Shown: in pieces, positions 43,384-52,731 of the stretch
How the letters are laid out: each line of letters begins with the position of its first letter
Numbering within the stretch: position 1 is the stretch's first letter
Source: Aneurinibacillus tyrosinisolvens
GTDB taxonomy: Bacteria > Bacillota > Bacilli > Aneurinibacillales > Aneurinibacillaceae
DNA: 64,000 bases
Assembly: GCF_001015055.1 (NCBI RefSeq)
Contig: NZ_BBWZ01000007.1
Coordinates: 62,001-126,000, forward strand
Direction: 5' to 3'
The notes under the pieces: model-generated
The model's input: the letters and a program-made list of their open reading frames with translations, nothing else
What the model was told of the DNA's origin: nothing
Database searches by the model: none
Made by a program: the position numbers and the translations under genes

Positions 43384-43789
43384 ACTGCTCCTGGTGATTG
43401 TCGGGCTGAGCGGCGGATTAATCGTTGGGAGCGGGACCGTCGCCCTCCTGACCGTGCTTGATTTGATTCCCCGGCTGGTACAGATTACGAAGTCAAACCG
43501 GTACATTATTTATTTCCAGTGGTCCGTTGTCCTGGGTACTTTGTTTGCGACCCTGTTTGATTTTTTCTCGCCTATGCTTGGGCTGCAGCCGGTTTGGCTA
43601 AGCATACCCGGCTTTTTTATGGGGCTGTTTGTCGGACTGCTGGCAGCAGCCCTGACAGAAGTGCTGAACGTGATTCCGATTCTTGCCAAGCGAATGCATA
43701 TGTACGAATATCTATATTTGTTTATTATTGCAATGGCCTTTGGAAAAATAGCGGGTTCTTTGTTTCACTGGCTGTTTTTTGCAAAATAA
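43373..43789 (+). CDS. spoVAB: Stage V sporulation protein AB
   Basis: This 138-residue protein is almost entirely hydrophobic, with four transmembrane segments (LLLVIVGLSGGLIVGSGTVA first). ATG 43373 behind AGGAGGG overlaps the end of spoVAA by 11 bp. The partner genes spoVAC, spoVAD and spoVAEb, which normally follow, are absent; spoVAEa comes next. Confidence 0.9.
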   Translation: MIGKLLLVIVGLSGGLIVGSGTVALLTVLDLIPRLVQITKSNRYIIYFQWSVVLGTLFATLFDFFSPMLGLQPVWLSIPGFFMGLFVGLLAAALTEVLNVIPILAKRMHMYEYLYLFIIAMAFGKIAGSLFHWLFFAK

Positions 43790-43814
43790 GGAAGGGAGCA
43801 TTTATAGGTGCCAC

Positions 43815-44405
43815 ATGAAAACTAAACGCAAAGTGATTTTAATAACAGACGGCGACCTTGCAGCAAAGCGTACGGTCGAAGAGGTAGCGCGAAGAATCGG
43901 GGGGCGGTGCATTTCGCGTTCTTCCGGAAATCCAACCCCGCTCGATGGGCCGCAGCTCGTTGCACTCATTAAACAGGCGCTGTACGACCCGGTGCTTGTC
44001 ATGTTCGATGATAACGGCAATTCCTACATGGGAAAGGGAGAGCAAGCGCTCTATTATGTTTCTACCCACCCGGATATTGAAGTGCTGGGAGCGGTTGCCG
44101 TTGCCTCTAAAACGGAAGGTGCACATGGTGTAGAAGTGGATATATGTATCGACAGGCATGGCAGGAAAGTCAAACACCGCGTTGACAAAAATGGGGTCGT
44201 CGAGAGGGGGACAACGGCATATATTGTGGGAGACACAGTAGATGTGCTGAACATGCTCGAACTTCCTGTCATTGTTGGAATCGGGGATATTGGGAAAATG
44301 AGGGGCCGTGATGATCACTGTTACGGCTGTCCGATTACGACGAAAGCCGTGGAGTACATTCTTGAAAAGAGCGGCTACAGGTCATTACAACCGGAAGGCA
44401 CATAA
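43815..44405 (+). CDS. spoVAEA: Stage V sporulation protein AEa
   Basis: This soluble protein of 196 residues matches the SpoVAEa family: it opens with KVILITDGDLAAKRTVEEVA, followed by GGRCISRSSGNPTPLDGPQL, VMFDDNGN, PDIEVLGAVAVASKTEG and PVIVGIGDIGKMRGRDD. The family is forespore-expressed; its exact role in the SpoVA channel is unknown. The start is ATG 43815; an upstream in-frame extension to 43779 overlaps spoVAB. The gene directly follows spoVAB, with spoVAC, AD and AEb missing between them. Confidence 0.87.
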   Translation: MKTKRKVILITDGDLAAKRTVEEVARRIGGRCISRSSGNPTPLDGPQLVALIKQALYDPVLVMFDDNGNSYMGKGEQALYYVSTHPDIEVLGAVAVASKTEGAHGVEVDICIDRHGRKVKHRVDKNGVVERGTTAYIVGDTVDVLNMLELPVIVGIGDIGKMRGRDDHCYGCPITTKAVEYILEKSGYRSLQPEGT

Positions 44406-44498
44406 AAATTAGGGTTGTCATTGCCTGATTGAATGTGGTACGGTATAAGATATTCATATAGGGCAGGGAATTTTGCATAATAAAGTTTGCGCATAAAC

Positions 44499-44556
44499 AG
44501 GCACAGACGTAGCTTAGTAGCGGCAGCTGACGTAATCAATTGTCAGGTGCCTTTCT
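44499..44556 (+). terminator. Compound hairpin upstream of lysA
   Basis: The segment aggcac (44499-44504) pairs with gtgcct (44547-44552), with an inner stem ctgac/gtcag directly stacked on it and a bulged 5' side, followed by ttctttc. It can terminate spoVAEa read-through or act in a lysA leader. I did not find lysine riboswitch or T-box sequences in 44406-44594. Confidence 0.45.
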
Positions 44557-44594
44557 TTCATTATATAAAGAGATGCATGTAAGGGGGAACCATT

Positions 44595-45917
44595 GTGTTT
44601 TTACATGGAACAAGCAGAATTAACGAGCGGAACCACCTGGAAATCGGCGGCTGCGATACTGTGGAGCTTGTACGGCAGTACGGAACACCGCTATACGTAT
44701 ACGATGAAGTGCTTATCAGGGACAAATGCCGTGCTTTTGTGGAAGCGTTTCGGGAGAGCGGAGTTCCTTTTCAAGTAGCTTACGCTGGCAAGGCGTTTAT
44801 GTGCATGGCTATGTGCCAGCTTGTGGAGGAGGAAAATATGTCGCTTGATGTCGTGTCGAGCGGTGAACTTTATACAGCGCTGCAGGCCGGGTTCCCCGCT
44901 GAACGCATTCATTTCCACGGCAATAACAAAACGCTGGAAGAGCTGGCAATGGCGCTGGAAGCGGGGATTGGCTGCTTTGTTGTCGATAACTTCCTGGAAC
45001 TGGAGCTTCTGCATGAACTGGCTCGCGAACAGAATCGAACTGTTGCTATTCTTCTTCGCCTGACACCCGGGATTGAAGCCCATACGCATGAATATATCTC
45101 CACCGGACAGGATGATTCTAAATTCGGATTCGGTGTGAGCAGCGGGCACGCCCTGCAGGCTGTTAAAATTGCGCTCGATAAACCCAATTATAAGCTCCTC
45201 GGTATTCATTCCCATATCGGTTCACAAATTTTTGAAACGGCCGGATTTGTCGGTGCGGTTGAAGTGCTGGGCAGCTTTTTAGAGGACGTCCGCAAAGAAA
45301 CAGGCTACGAAGTTAAAGTATTGAACGTTGGGGGCGGATTTGGCATCCGTTATACGGCGGAGGATGACCCGCTTCCGGTAGGTGAATACGTTAAGGTCAT
45401 CACGGCGGAAGTGAAGAAACAGTTCACTGAGAGGAACTATCCCCTTCCTGAAATATGGATTGAACCCGGCCGCAGCATTGTGGGCGATGCGGGGACGACA
45501 CTGTACACGGTTGGCTCCGTTAAAGACATTCCCGGCATCCGCAAGTACGTAGCGATTGACGGAGGAATGTCCGACAATATCCGTCCGGCGTTATATCAGG
45601 CGAAGTATGAAGCGCTGCTCGCGAACCGAGCGGCGGACGATGCGGAGGAAGTTGTATCGATTGCAGGGAAGTGCTGCGAAAGCGGAGATATGCTTATCTG
45701 GGATTACCCGCTTGCCGAAGCAAAGCCAGGGGACATTCTGGCGGTGTCATGCACCGGTGCGTACGGTTATTCAATGGCTAATAATTATAACCGGATCCGG
45801 CGTCCTGCGGTTGTGTTCGTGAAGGACGGCCGCGCGGAGCTGGTTGTGGAAAGAGAATCATACGAAGACCTTGTAAGAATGGATCGGGTTCGCCAGAACG
45901 TGTTAAGTAAATCATAA
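44595..45917 (+). CDS. lysA: Diaminopimelate decarboxylase
   Basis: This 440-residue PLP enzyme converts meso-diaminopimelate to lysine, the last step of lysine synthesis. The PLP-Lys is in VAYAGKAFM, followed by family motifs GIHSHIGSQIFE, LNVGGGFGIRY, EPGRSIVGDAG and the active-site Cys segment GKCCESGDML; the C-terminal sheet contains GAYGYSMANNYN. The start is GTG 44595 behind AAGGGGGA. In sporulating cells lysine synthesis competes for diaminopimelate with cortex and dipicolinate production; lysA also lies beside spoVA in B. subtilis. Confidence 0.95.
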   Translation: MFLHGTSRINERNHLEIGGCDTVELVRQYGTPLYVYDEVLIRDKCRAFVEAFRESGVPFQVAYAGKAFMCMAMCQLVEEENMSLDVVSSGELYTALQAGFPAERIHFHGNNKTLEELAMALEAGIGCFVVDNFLELELLHELAREQNRTVAILLRLTPGIEAHTHEYISTGQDDSKFGFGVSSGHALQAVKIALDKPNYKLLGIHSHIGSQIFETAGFVGAVEVLGSFLEDVRKETGYEVKVLNVGGGFGIRYTAEDDPLPVGEYVKVITAEVKKQFTERNYPLPEIWIEPGRSIVGDAGTTLYTVGSVKDIPGIRKYVAIDGGMSDNIRPALYQAKYEALLANRAADDAEEVVSIAGKCCESGDMLIWDYPLAEAKPGDILAVSCTGAYGYSMANNYNRIRRPAVVFVKDGRAELVVERESYEDLVRMDRVRQNVLSKS

Positions 45918-45932
45918 ATCTACAGGCAATAA

Positions 45933-45969
45933 AAAACAGGCAGGACGCATGAGGCGTCCTGCCTGTTTT
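45933..45969. terminator. Bidirectional terminator between lysA and hit
   Basis: The segment aaaacaggcaggacgc pairs perfectly with gcgtcctgcctgtttt around a 5-nt loop, with A- and T-runs flanking it. Confidence 0.93.
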
Positions 45970-45985
45970 ATGTATGTACCCTGCG

Positions 45986-46420
45986 TTATAATTCGAATCC
46001 GGCCGCGATTTGAGCGGCGATTTTTTGCAAATCTTCGCCTGTATATTTGTTGTTATTTTCCTGGAACGTTGGGTGAAATCCGTCCTGTCTGCCATACCTC
46101 GGAATAATGTGAATATGAGGATGGAATACAGTTTGGCCTGCCGTTTCCCCATTGTTGTTCAACACATTTACGCCATCGGCGTTACACTGCTTTTTAATGG
46201 TGGAGGCAATCTCAGGAACTACGCTGAACAGGTCTGCAGCCACTTCCGTACTCATTTCAAAAATATCCTTCATATGAACCTTAGGGATCACGAGTGTGTG
46301 CCCTTTTGTAACCTGGCTAATGTCGAGGAAGGCGAGCACCTTTTCATTTTCATAAACCTTTGCGGATGGAATTTCTCCCTGAATGATTTTGCAAAAAATA
46401 CAAGTGGAATCAAGTGACAT
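45986..46420 (-). CDS. hit: HIT family nucleotide-binding protein
   Basis: This 144-residue protein is of the histidine triad superfamily (Hint-like nucleoside phosphoramidase/AMP hydrolase). CIFCKIIQGEIPS opens the protein and carries a CxxC; the active-site triad HPHIHIIP is near the centre. The start is ATG 46420 on the minus strand behind AGAAAGGGTG; an in-frame upstream extension lacks a ribosome site. It converges on lysA through a shared terminator. The physiological substrate is not known. Confidence 0.92.
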   Translation of the reverse strand: MSLDSTCIFCKIIQGEIPSAKVYENEKVLAFLDISQVTKGHTLVIPKVHMKDIFEMSTEVAADLFSVVPEIASTIKKQCNADGVNVLNNNGETAGQTVFHPHIHIIPRYGRQDGFHPTFQENNNKYTGEDLQKIAAQIAAGFEL

Positions 46421-46635
46421 ACGATCACCCTTTCTGTTTTGTGTTCCCTTTATTTTACCACCCACTTGCCCGGAATTGAAACGGTTGTTTTACAGCTGCA
46501 CTCCTGTATGATTTTTTTGCTGGACAAGGGTGCCGCATCCTTATATAGTACAAATATACAGCATAACAATAGGTAAAACAGATAAAAAATGACGGGTTAT
46601 CACCTGATTAATTCCTCAGATTGAGGTGGACGACG

Positions 46636-48882
46636 ATGCATCAAGAGTTAAACTTAAATGGCATATGGCAATGCCTGCCTGACGTGGATAATGTGCTGGA
46701 AGGCAGCATTGAAAATCAAATTGTATATGCTTCAAATGATATGATATGGCATGACATTATGGTTCCTTCTCACTGGCAGAAGGCCGGATTCGAAGACCAT
46801 CAGGGTGTCATGTGGTACCGGAAGAAGTTTAACGCACCTGAAAAGCAGGCCGGAACCTGCTTTTATCTTTATTTCGGCGCTGTTGACTATTTCTCGGAAA
46901 CATGGCTGAATGGCATTTACCTTGGGGCGCATGAAGGAGACTTCGACAGTTTTCAATTCAACGTAACCGATATACTGCATGAAAAGCAGGATAATGAGCT
47001 CATTGTAAAAGTAACTTCAACTATAGATAACAACCCGGAACGCAAAGCGATTGCCAAGGGGGGGCTTTACCACTGGGATTGCCTTCCCGTCAGGCAGGAA
47101 GGGCTGAAGGATTGTCCCGAGGTGCCTTCGGCTGCGAATGCTCAGTATCCAAACCCGCTCATAAATCCGGGAGGAATCTGGCAGGGTGTTCGCTTGCTGC
47201 AGAAGTCTGCGGCTAACATTCATAACGTCCGCGTTACAAGCCTTCTGCAGGACGATTATGAAAAAGCAAATGTATATGTGGACATTTCAATCGAGAATGA
47301 GGCATGGTTCGAACAGGAGCTTGAAATTCGCACACGCGTAATTCCACACAACTTTGTGGGCGATGAAATAATTTCTCTCACAGAGACCGTTATGCAGTGC
47401 CCGGGTACTCTCCAGCATACAACGAGGCTCACGGTGGAGCAGCCGCGTTTGTGGTGGAGCCGGGAACTCGGTACTCCCCATCTGTATCAGGCCGTCACAG
47501 AACTATGGCAGAATGAAAAGCTTCTTGATTCGCGGACGCACACGTTCGGCATCCGGGAAATAAAGCTTGATGAATCATGGGGCCTTTATTTGAATGGAAA
47601 GCGCCTTTTCATTAAAGGAAACAACTATGTATCGGACCAGTTCCTCTCCATAATGAATGAGGAAGGCTATAAGACGGACCTTGACCTGATGGCGCAGGCG
47701 AACATGAACATGACCCGCCTGTTTGCCCACGCTGAACGTGAAGAGTTCTACAGCCTTTGCGACGAACAGGGCATGTTAGTTTTTCAGGATCTTCCGTTCC
47801 AATGGGGATACCGGTCAGATGGAGAATTCATCAACCGGGCGGCGGATGTGAGCGCGAGGTTCGTCCGCATGCTGTACAATCACCCGTCTGTAGTATTGTG
47901 GTGCTGTCACAGCGAATCCCGGTACCACGACTACAATAAGCTTGATAGCGTTTTGCTGCGCACGGTGCAGCAAAATGACAGGACGCGCCCGGTTCACAGA
48001 AACTCGGTACTCGCCGCCGAAGGGAAGCTTCCTGATTTTTTTGCAACGTGGGATGATTTCGCTGACTATGTCCCCAACCATTTAAGTGTAAACTGGGTTG
48101 GCTGGTACTGGGGTGAAATCAACGACGCCGAGCATTACAACCCCCTCTTCATAACCGAGTATGGGACCCAGTCGCTGCCGGATGAGGAATCGCTGCGCAA
48201 GTTTATTTCTGAAGAGAAGCTGTGGCCGGCGGATCTGGACGCATGGCGGATGCGCGGCTTTCAAGATAACATTTATACGAAAATGATGGGAGATTATCCC
48301 GCTACGCTTACCGAGATGATTGAGCGCACACAGGAATACCAGGTCCGGTTTTATAAAGAACACACGGAAGCGCTGCGGAGAAAGAAGTATAAAAACGTAA
48401 GTGGGATCCTGCAATTCCACTTCGTAAATACGTGGCCGGCCATTGACTGGTCTATTATTGATTACTACCGGAAACCGAAACGGGCGTTTTACGCTGTAGC
48501 AAAAGCTTTTGAGCCGTTGCAGCTTTCCTTTGCGGGCGAGATGGAAGCAGGGGAACAAAGCACGCGTGTAACAATGGAAGCGTGGATTGTGAACGATTTC
48601 CGAAGGGAGCTGGAAGGGCATGAGGTCTCATACCGTCTCCTGGATGAAAACGGAACCGTTGTTGAGGAACGAATCGTGCTTGCACCGGTGATTGAAGAGG
48701 ACTCCTCCCGCTGCTTCGACAGGGCATCTATCAAGGTACCAGCCCACCACCGGATCCTTAAAATCGAAGGAGAACTGCGCGATCAAAACGGCTGCATAGT
48801 TGCCCGCAATGATAAAGTGATTTTTCCGAAGCGGAGTGAAAATGAAATCGAAACAGCAGCTAGAGCAAAGGTAGGTTTATAA
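46636..48882 (+). CDS. Glycoside hydrolase family 2 enzyme with altered acid/base motif
   Basis: This 748-residue intracellular enzyme (no signal peptide) has the GH2 order: sugar-binding jelly-roll domain (LNGIWQCLPD to about 195), immunoglobulin-like domain, and a TIM barrel (about 300-590). The nucleophile is Glu508 in FITEYGTQSLP, like beta-mannosidases and exo-glucosaminidases. At the acid/base position the sequence is LWCCHSESRYHD: Glu427 is preceded by Ser426 instead of the near-invariant Asn that binds the substrate 2-hydroxyl. Exo-beta-glucosaminidases of this family also carry Ser before their acid/base residue, so a 2-amino or 2-acetamido sugar is a plausible substrate (inference). 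ATG 46636 follows GAGGTGG; TTG 46621 has no ribosome site. Confidence 0.85.
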   Translation: MHQELNLNGIWQCLPDVDNVLEGSIENQIVYASNDMIWHDIMVPSHWQKAGFEDHQGVMWYRKKFNAPEKQAGTCFYLYFGAVDYFSETWLNGIYLGAHEGDFDSFQFNVTDILHEKQDNELIVKVTSTIDNNPERKAIAKGGLYHWDCLPVRQEGLKDCPEVPSAANAQYPNPLINPGGIWQGVRLLQKSAANIHNVRVTSLLQDDYEKANVYVDISIENEAWFEQELEIRTRVIPHNFVGDEIISLTETVMQCPGTLQHTTRLTVEQPRLWWSRELGTPHLYQAVTELWQNEKLLDSRTHTFGIREIKLDESWGLYLNGKRLFIKGNNYVSDQFLSIMNEEGYKTDLDLMAQANMNMTRLFAHAEREEFYSLCDEQGMLVFQDLPFQWGYRSDGEFINRAADVSARFVRMLYNHPSVVLWCCHSESRYHDYNKLDSVLLRTVQQNDRTRPVHRNSVLAAEGKLPDFFATWDDFADYVPNHLSVNWVGWYWGEINDAEHYNPLFITEYGTQSLPDEESLRKFISEEKLWPADLDAWRMRGFQDNIYTKMMGDYPATLTEMIERTQEYQVRFYKEHTEALRRKKYKNVSGILQFHFVNTWPAIDWSIIDYYRKPKRAFYAVAKAFEPLQLSFAGEMEAGEQSTRVTMEAWIVNDFRRELEGHEVSYRLLDENGTVVEERIVLAPVIEEDSSRCFDRASIKVPAHHRILKIEGELRDQNGCIVARNDKVIFPKRSENEIETAARAKVGL

Positions 48883-48910
48883 TCAGGATGCTTAAATAAA
48901 TACAGAATGG

Positions 48911-48944
48911 AAAAAGCCGCCTCAATTATGGCGGCTTTTTTTTT
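48911..48944 (+). terminator. Terminator after the GH2 gene
   Basis: The segment aaaaagccgcc pairs with ggcggcttttt around an 8-nt loop and runs into nine T residues. The 48945-49082 gap shows no gene. Confidence 0.92.
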
Positions 48945-49082
48945 CTCCCTGAAATTTCCGTTACTACAGTTGCACAACCTGAGCAAACTAGATGAAGGGT
49001 TTTAACACAGAAAAAGCAAGGAGAACGCTAATCTCTATAATTTATTTTCAATTGTAATGGAAAAATAAGGGAGGAATATATA

Positions 49083-50212
49083 ATGGTACATAGGATGATT
49101 TGTTGTTTTATGCTGTCTCTTTTTCTTTTTACGTGCCCTGTATCCGCTTTGGCAGAAAATGTACCTGACCAAAAGGAGGAAATATCTTCCTTTTTAAAAA
49201 ATGTTTTCGAGGCACGCAACGGGTTAATCCTTGATCAAAATCCGGAGACGATAAAGAGTTTCTATGCGACCGGTAAAAAGTCAAGTCGTTACGCAATGGA
49301 ATATGAAATAACAAGGGCTAAATATATGAGTACCTGGGCAAAAAAAAGGGGGGTAAAATTTACCGAAGCCGTAGGAGACACCCGGATTGTCCGTACAAAT
49401 GTACAGGGAGACACGGCAAAAGTGTCGTTACTGTATTCCTTAAAACTCACATATGAGTACGAGGGGAAACAGTTGAAGCCTCAGTCGTTTGGAGTTGGAA
49501 CGCGTCACGGCATTACGTTAAAAAAGGTTAACAATAATTGGAATATCTTAAGGGAATGGTACTCCGATCCGCTTGAAGGGGATGAGCGTTTGGTTGCGGA
49601 CGGCATTGTACAGAGTTCACGCCAAAGCCATCAGACGGAATCCACTCTGCAAAAAAAGCGGATGGGGACAGGAAGAAGGTATGATAGGGAAAAAGCGGTA
49701 GCCTACGCTGATAAATATGCCGGAATTGCATGGGGAGCAGGGAATAACAATAGGTATAACCGTAAGTATAAGGATTACCACTATATAGGTGGAGATTGTA
49801 CAAACTTCGCCTCCCAGGTTCTTGGTGATAAGGAAGAAGGGGGAGGCCTGCCTATGCAGGGGGGATGGTATTACAGGTACAGGCAGGGGGGAGCACAGCC
49901 TGGGTCCAAACAGATGCATTCAAAAACTTTCTTCTTTGGAGCGGGTATGGAAAGATGATTGCCCGGGGCTTCCTGCCTGATCTTCTAAAGCCAACCTCCC
50001 GCCACCCTGAAGGCGCTCTCGCTGAACTGGAACCTGGAGATTTAATTGGGTACGAAGCACACGGCGATGTCGATCATTTCTCTATCGTTGTAGAGCGAGA
50101 CAGCAATGGATACCCCCTTGTCGACTCTCACACAGGGGACAGATATCATGTTCCCTGGGATTTGGGGTGGGATAAGACGAATAAATTTGTGCTCATTCAT
50201 ATCAGAGACTGA
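49083..50212 (+). pseudogene. Secreted amidase_6-domain protein, frameshifted
   Basis: The gene encodes a protein of about 376 residues after repair. It has a signal peptide (cleavage near SALA-EN), an N-terminal region of about 170 residues without a known domain, and a C-terminal amidase_6 domain with the catalytic-Cys segment YIGGDCTNFASQV and the His segment GDVDHFSIV. Read as given, the frame ends at 49958. Adding one G to the G6 run at 49886-49891 gives WYYRYRQGGSTAWVQTDAF and continues cleanly to 50212. Amidase_6 proteins are putative cysteine-type cell-wall amidases; the substrate here is unknown. GGGAGG precedes ATG 49083. Confidence 0.82.
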
Positions 50213-50297
50213 TCATTTTCCCCTCTAAGACATACTCCCAGCGCACGTGTCATATTTTAGAGTAGGACAACGCTTCGGTGGGAGTTGGAGGGGGAAA

Positions 50298-51820
50298 ATG
50301 AGGCTTCCGATTTTTTTGCAGCAAATGGCACTTCGAACAGGTGCCATTTTTATTGTAAAGGTGCTAGGTGCTCTTGCTCGAATCCCTTTGTTTCGACTGC
50401 TTGGGGCGGAGGGGTAGGTTTATACCAGATGGCCTACTCGTTCTACGGATTAATCCTCACCCTGATTGCTGGTGGATTTCCCACTGCTCTTTCTTTGATG
50501 ACAGCAAAAAATGCAAATCAGGGAGCCAGGCTCTTTAAACTTTCCTTTTCTTTACTGGGGATCTTAGGAATGGTCATCGGGTTTTTGGCTTATAAGTTCT
50601 CCCCGGATATTGCCCTTTATCTGGGGGATTCTCAGTTAACCGCCGCCATCCAGTGTATCGCTCCGGCGCTTGTTATCGCTCCTCTCCTCGCTCTTACCCG
50701 TGGATTCATTCAAGGAATGGAACTGTACGGCTCTATCGCCATTTCAGAAATTATTGAGCAGGTAGTTCGCGTCGTAACAATGCTGGCACTTGCGGCTCTC
50801 TGGGTGGGCTATGGGAATGGATTTGCCGTAGGCGGGGCGGTTTTCGGGGCATTTACAGGCGGGATTGTCGCGCTGCTTTTCCTGCTTATCCTTCTTAGAG
50901 ACAACCCTGCTCACATCGCCGGAAAACGCGGGGAGAGGACAACGATAAGTACGCCGGCCCTTTTTTCTTTGCTTTTCCAGGCTTCGCTGGCGATTCTAAC
51001 GACACGCCTTATCGTTCCAGCGCTGGAGTTTTTGGACGTCCTTATTATTCCGCACCGCCTGCAGGCCTCGGGCCTTACGGTTTCCCAGTCGACTGCCGTA
51101 TTCGGTGAAATTGCAGGAATGGCGACAACGGTCGTGCATCTCCCGACGATAATTACGGCCGCTCTGTCCCATACGCTGGCAGCGAAAATTACAGGGGATT
51201 GGAAAAATAAGAAAAGCAAGCAGTTTTTGCGGCGGTGCCAGCTGGCGATTAACCTCGGGTGGATGTGGGGAATTGGCTCTTCTCTCTTCCTTTATCTTTA
51301 CCCTTATGAGATTTCCCGCTTGTTATTCGGCACCGAGCAGGCTGTGATGGCGGTCCGGTATATGGCATTGATCCCAGTGCTTACAGGGGTACGCGAAATT
51401 ACAACAACGATTTTATGGGCACAGGAGCGGCAGAAAGATCCCATCATCGGTTTGATTCTCGGTTCATGCGTTTCGATTCCCCTTTGCTATTTGCTGAGTG
51501 GAATCCCGGGGTTTGGATATGAGGGGGCAGTCATTGGAATTCTCTCAATGGAAGTGGTCGCAGTAATCTGGAATATGGCGGTTCTGAAACGGGACAACAG
51601 GGCCATATTCTTATTGATTCCTTTGATTTTTGAAACACTGCTATTACTTTTTGGCGGTTTTGCATACTATCTTGCGATAAATTACTTTATGCTTCATGTA
51701 AGTCCTCCTCTTCTGGAGTTTGTTCGGTACGCAGCACACATGCTTGTTTTTTACGGGGGAGTGACCGCGTATCTTATTTTTCGTTTTCTAAAAATGAATA
51801 ACTTGAAATTGTTTACCTAG
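50298..51820 (+). pseudogene. SpoVB/YkvU-like polysaccharide flippase (MOP superfamily), frameshifted
   Basis: The gene encodes a polytopic protein of about 507 residues and ~13-14 membrane segments after repair. ATG 50298 follows GGAGGGGG, and the N-terminus starts MRLPIFLQQMALRTGAIFI. The frame stops at GAEG in the G4 run 50411-50414. One extra G gives GAEGVGLYQMAYSFYGLIL and an open frame to 51820. The family (SpoVB, YkvU, MurJ relatives) translocates lipid-linked saccharides. The neighbours are spore-wall and spore-surface genes, consistent with a sporulation flippase. The homopolymer position suggests a sequence error. Confidence 0.82.
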
Positions 51821-51848
51821 CAAAGGAACGACGGGGTGCAACTAACTG

Positions 51849-52555
51849 CTACGGCTTCGCTCCTGATGGCGGATCGATTGACGGGCTGTCATTCAGAAGC
51901 AAGAAGTAAGAATCAATAGCCGATGCTATAGAGTGGGCCAGGTGCTGCTGAAGCGCCGGATCCGTCAACTGCTTTAAGTCCTGCTTGTTATTAATGTATC
52001 CCATCTCAATAAGCACAGTCGGGCATATAGAGTGGTTCAGTATGTATAACTCCTTCTCTTCCGGGGAAGCTCCGACGTTTTGTACAAATTATTTAATGAA
52101 TGCTGGACCATATCCGCAAGCATGAAGCTCTGGTTGTTTTTTTGATATAACACGAGGGCTCCTCTGTCCGAGGAACGGGGAGAGAAATTGACATGAAGGC
52201 TGACCATGATTTTTGGCGCCAGCTCCTTTGCCAGGTGTTTTCGCTGGGCCAAATCTTTTCGATGCCGCGAATCGGTTTTAAGCCATCCGTTCTCTTCACT
52301 TAGCCCGTAATCGCCTGTCCGGTTAATGGCAGCCGTGTAGCCTTTCTTTGCCAGCTGTTTGTACAATATCGTTGCAATCTCCAGTGTAATATCTTTTTCC
52401 ACCACGTCCCCATACGATGTTCCTCCGTCAACTCCTCCGTGCCCGACATCAATCAGGATATCAACCGGGGTGTGGATACTGTGTGAAGCGCTCACAGGAA
52501 GGGGAAAAGTGATGAGGAGAAGGATAAATGCACCAAGTAAGCTTTTCATAATCAA
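51849..52555 (-). pseudogene. cwlD: Germination-specific N-acetylmuramoyl-L-alanine amidase CwlD, frameshifted
   Basis: The gene encodes a protein of about 235 residues after repair; B. subtilis CwlD has a similar length. The start is TTG 52555 (ATG 52549 also in frame) behind AGGAGG. A signal-anchor (about 1-22) is followed by the amidase_3 zinc motifs ILIDVGHGGVDGGT, LEIATILYKQL and VSLHVNFS. Near 52083 one A is missing from an A-run; with it the frame continues NVGASPEEKELYIL, then the Glu-bearing PTVLIEMGYINNK, and ends at 51849. The given frame stops at 52037 and would lack the last zinc-site region. CwlD makes muramic-lactam in the cortex, needed for germination. Confidence 0.87.
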
Positions 52556-52731
52556 CTGTCCGCTCCTCCTTTTTGCAGAACCTAGGATCGTGTGCTTACT
52601 TTGCCCTTATTTCATATGATTACTTCTGGTAAATGGAGGGAGCTAAGCAGCCCCTCCCTTTTCTTTATGTTTCAAATAATGATATGATAAAGATTGACCA
52701 ATTGAATTTACATATAAAGGAGATGTTGCTA

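Noticed and set aside
44406..44594. Lysine riboswitch or T-box before lysA
   Set aside because: Neither the conserved lysine aptamer core nor the T-box antiterminator sequence can be found.
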